Shown piece after piece: positions 7,417 to 9,529 of a DNA stretch of 9,529 bases. Under the pieces are notes generated by a model, which ran no database searches, was not told the origin of the DNA, and saw nothing but the letters and a program-made list of their open reading frames with translations. The DNA is from an uncultured beta proteobacterium. GTDB taxonomy: Bacteria; Pseudomonadota; Gammaproteobacteria; Burkholderiales; SG8-39. Location: positions 1 through 9,529 of the forward strand of contig CADEDU010000147.1 of assembly GCA_902826155.1 (NCBI GenBank), given 5' to 3'. Within the stretch, counting starts at the first letter, position 1. Each line of letters begins with the position of its first letter. A program made the translations under genes and the position numbers.

Positions 7417-7737
7417 GCCGGGTGCCGCGGGGTGTTTTGCAACCGCCCGTTGCCCGCCAGGGACCCGCCAGCGCCAACTTTCGCGCGAAACAGCCGCGAA
7501 GTGCGGTGCGATCCGCAAAGAGCGCGTACAATGCACGCAGGTTCTGGTGGCGTGCCGTCCGGTTTCACGTTGCCGCTCCTTTCGTGGTTGCCTCTTCTTC
7601 CCCGTCTCGCTCGAGCTTCCCGCTCGCGAAATGCGGCCTAAGCAGCGCCCTCGAATTTCTCAATAGCAGTCGCTCGATCTGAACCGGTTCCTCGTTGCGC
7701 CAACCGCGCACCTGGCTGGTCGAGCAGGAGATACATC
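7417..7737 (+). promoter_or_regulatory. Gene-free region: putative promoter and long 5' leader of the RNA helicase
   Basis: I find no convincing gene here. A good -10 box, TACAAT (7527-7532), is the best promoter signal; no clear -35 lies upstream. If used, it starts RNA near 7539 and leaves about 200 nt of leader before the AGGAG at 7726-7730. The leader holds a pyrimidine-rich tract (about 7570-7622), a CGAGC-N5-GCTCG hairpin (7612-7626), the palindrome GAACCGGTTC (7681-7690) and a small GTTG-N3-CAAC hairpin (7694-7704). Long leaders are known for cold-regulated RNA helicase mRNAs such as E. coli deaD (csdA); that this is a similar case is inference. Confidence 0.4.
7479..7490. promoter_or_regulatory. 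Perfect 12-bp palindrome upstream of the putative helicase promoter
   Basis: TTTCGCGCGAAA is a perfect palindrome centred about 45 bp upstream of the TACAAT box, a position suited to a dimeric regulator. Its CGCGAA (7484-7489) recurs at 7495-7500, exactly 11 bp further on, so the two copies would lie on one face of the helix. No regulator is identified. A chance occurrence in GC-rich DNA is possible. Confidence 0.3.
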
Positions 7738-9210
<1,473 letters not shown>

Positions 9211-9339
9211 TAGTCTGCAGCCTACCCGTCGTAGTGGGGTGAGTGAGGCAGGGTGGAGCGGTGCCTGGTAGCGCCCGTTGTCTTGTTTTTTAGACACACG
9301 GGTGCTCTAATCGCCGCCGACCTCCTTCGCGGTTGACCG
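9211..9339 (+). promoter_or_regulatory. Intergenic region with candidate promoter for the downstream gene
   Basis: The sequence TTGTTT (9283-9288), 17 nt, then TCTAAT (9306-9311) is a plausible sigma70-type promoter (3 of 6 and 5 of 6 matches). It would start RNA near 9318, about 22 nt before the ATG at 9340. No Shine-Dalgarno precedes that ATG. Instead ACCTCCTT (9320-9327) resembles the 16S anti-Shine-Dalgarno itself. The promoter overlaps the inverted repeat at 9270-9306. Confidence 0.35.
9270..9306. terminator. Inverted repeat with T-rich loop after the helicase gene
   Basis: AGCGCCCGT (9270-9278) pairs with ACGGGTGCT (9298-9306) with one G-U pair. TGTCT (9279-9283) pairs with AGACA (9292-9296), leaving a single bulged C at 9297. 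That gives 14 base pairs around the loop TGTTTTTT. It begins 60 nt after the helicase stop, where a terminator is expected. The T run is in the loop, not after the stem, so it is not a standard intrinsic terminator, and it overlaps a candidate promoter. An operator or mixed role is equally possible. Confidence 0.4.
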
Positions 9340-9529
9340 ATGAGCACCGAGCCCTTCGCCAGCGCCCCCTTCATCGTCGGCACGAGCGTGCCGAACACCA
9401 GCGCACCAGGTAGCAACCCGGATCTTCCGGTCGAGGAGACGCTGACCAAAGTCATCGCCCACACCTGGTTCAATGACGCGTACAAACATCTCGTGCTCAC
9501 CGCCTCGGCGAAATCGCTCGCCGCGCACC
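9340..9529 (+). CDS. N-terminal fragment, possibly a ferredoxin-reductase-type flavoprotein
   Basis: An ATG-initiated frame of 63 codons runs open off the right edge. The first 30 or so residues are Ser/Pro/Ala-rich and look like a disordered leader. From about residue 31 it reads VEETLTKVIAHTWFNDAYKH then LVLTASAKSLAAH. The pattern of an aromatic-Asn-Asp-x-Tyr-Lys-His-Leu-Val strand, before what would be a PGQF motif just outside the window, recalls the start of the FAD-binding barrel in dihydroorotate dehydrogenase electron-transfer subunit and ferredoxin-NADP reductase relatives. This is from memory and on little sequence. No diagnostic flavin-binding residue is visible yet. Third-position G/C bias in this frame supports it being coding. 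It has its own candidate promoter and is separated from the helicase by 129 nt. Confidence 0.6.
   Translation, partial: MSTEPFASAPFIVGTSVPNTSAPGSNPDLPVEETLTKVIAHTWFNDAYKHLVLTASAKSLAAH

Noticed and set aside
7531..7641. ATG-initiated 36-codon frame ending at the TAA at 7639 as a leader peptide
   Set aside because: Its ATG overlaps the best -10 box, so it would not be on that transcript. It has no ribosome binding site and no regulatory codon run.

Overview
The window is GC-rich (roughly two thirds G+C by eye) with strong G/C third-codon bias. It looks like a chromosomal segment from a betaproteobacterium, most likely Burkholderiales. The main pointer is an orphan Bug/TctC-type solute receptor beside acyl-CoA-forming enzymes and an Amidohydrolase_2 enzyme, a mix typical of that order. 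No tRNA, rRNA, CRISPR array, insertion sequence or phage gene was seen.

Layout. (1) 1-444, plus: C-terminal end of an Amidohydrolase_2 family enzyme. (2) 4453 down to 458, minus, in transcription order: a Bug/TctC periplasmic receptor, a Tat-exported alpha-helical protein of unknown function, and a PaaK-like phenylacetate-CoA ligase family enzyme. The last two overlap by 4 nt (ATGA). (3) 4454-4614: a compact divergent promoter region with candidate overlapping -35/-10 boxes and a small inverted repeat between them. (4) 4615-7416, plus: an MFS transporter followed after 21 nt by a class I acyl-CoA synthetase. (5) 7417-7737: a gene-free stretch read as promoter plus long leader of the next gene. 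(6) A DEAD-box RNA helicase of the RhlE type ending at 9210. Its conserved N-terminus has no ATG, GTG or TTG in frame, and the best-placed start is an ATC at 7738 behind an AGGAG. (7) 9340 to the window edge: N-terminal fragment of a further gene, perhaps a ferredoxin-reductase-type flavoprotein.

How the genes may work together. Regions 2-4 look like two back-to-back uptake-plus-CoA-activation modules sharing one regulatory region: receptor, exported protein and PaaK-like ligase on one side, MFS carrier and acyl-CoA synthetase on the other. The amidohydrolase at the left edge would fit the same catabolic context. The substrate cannot be read from the sequence. The RNA helicase and the last gene appear to be separate transcription units.

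Most worth checking: the missing canonical start and long leader of the helicase, the unassigned Tat-exported protein inside the receptor/ligase operon, and an exact 9-nt tandem repeat in the central loop of the MFS transporter.
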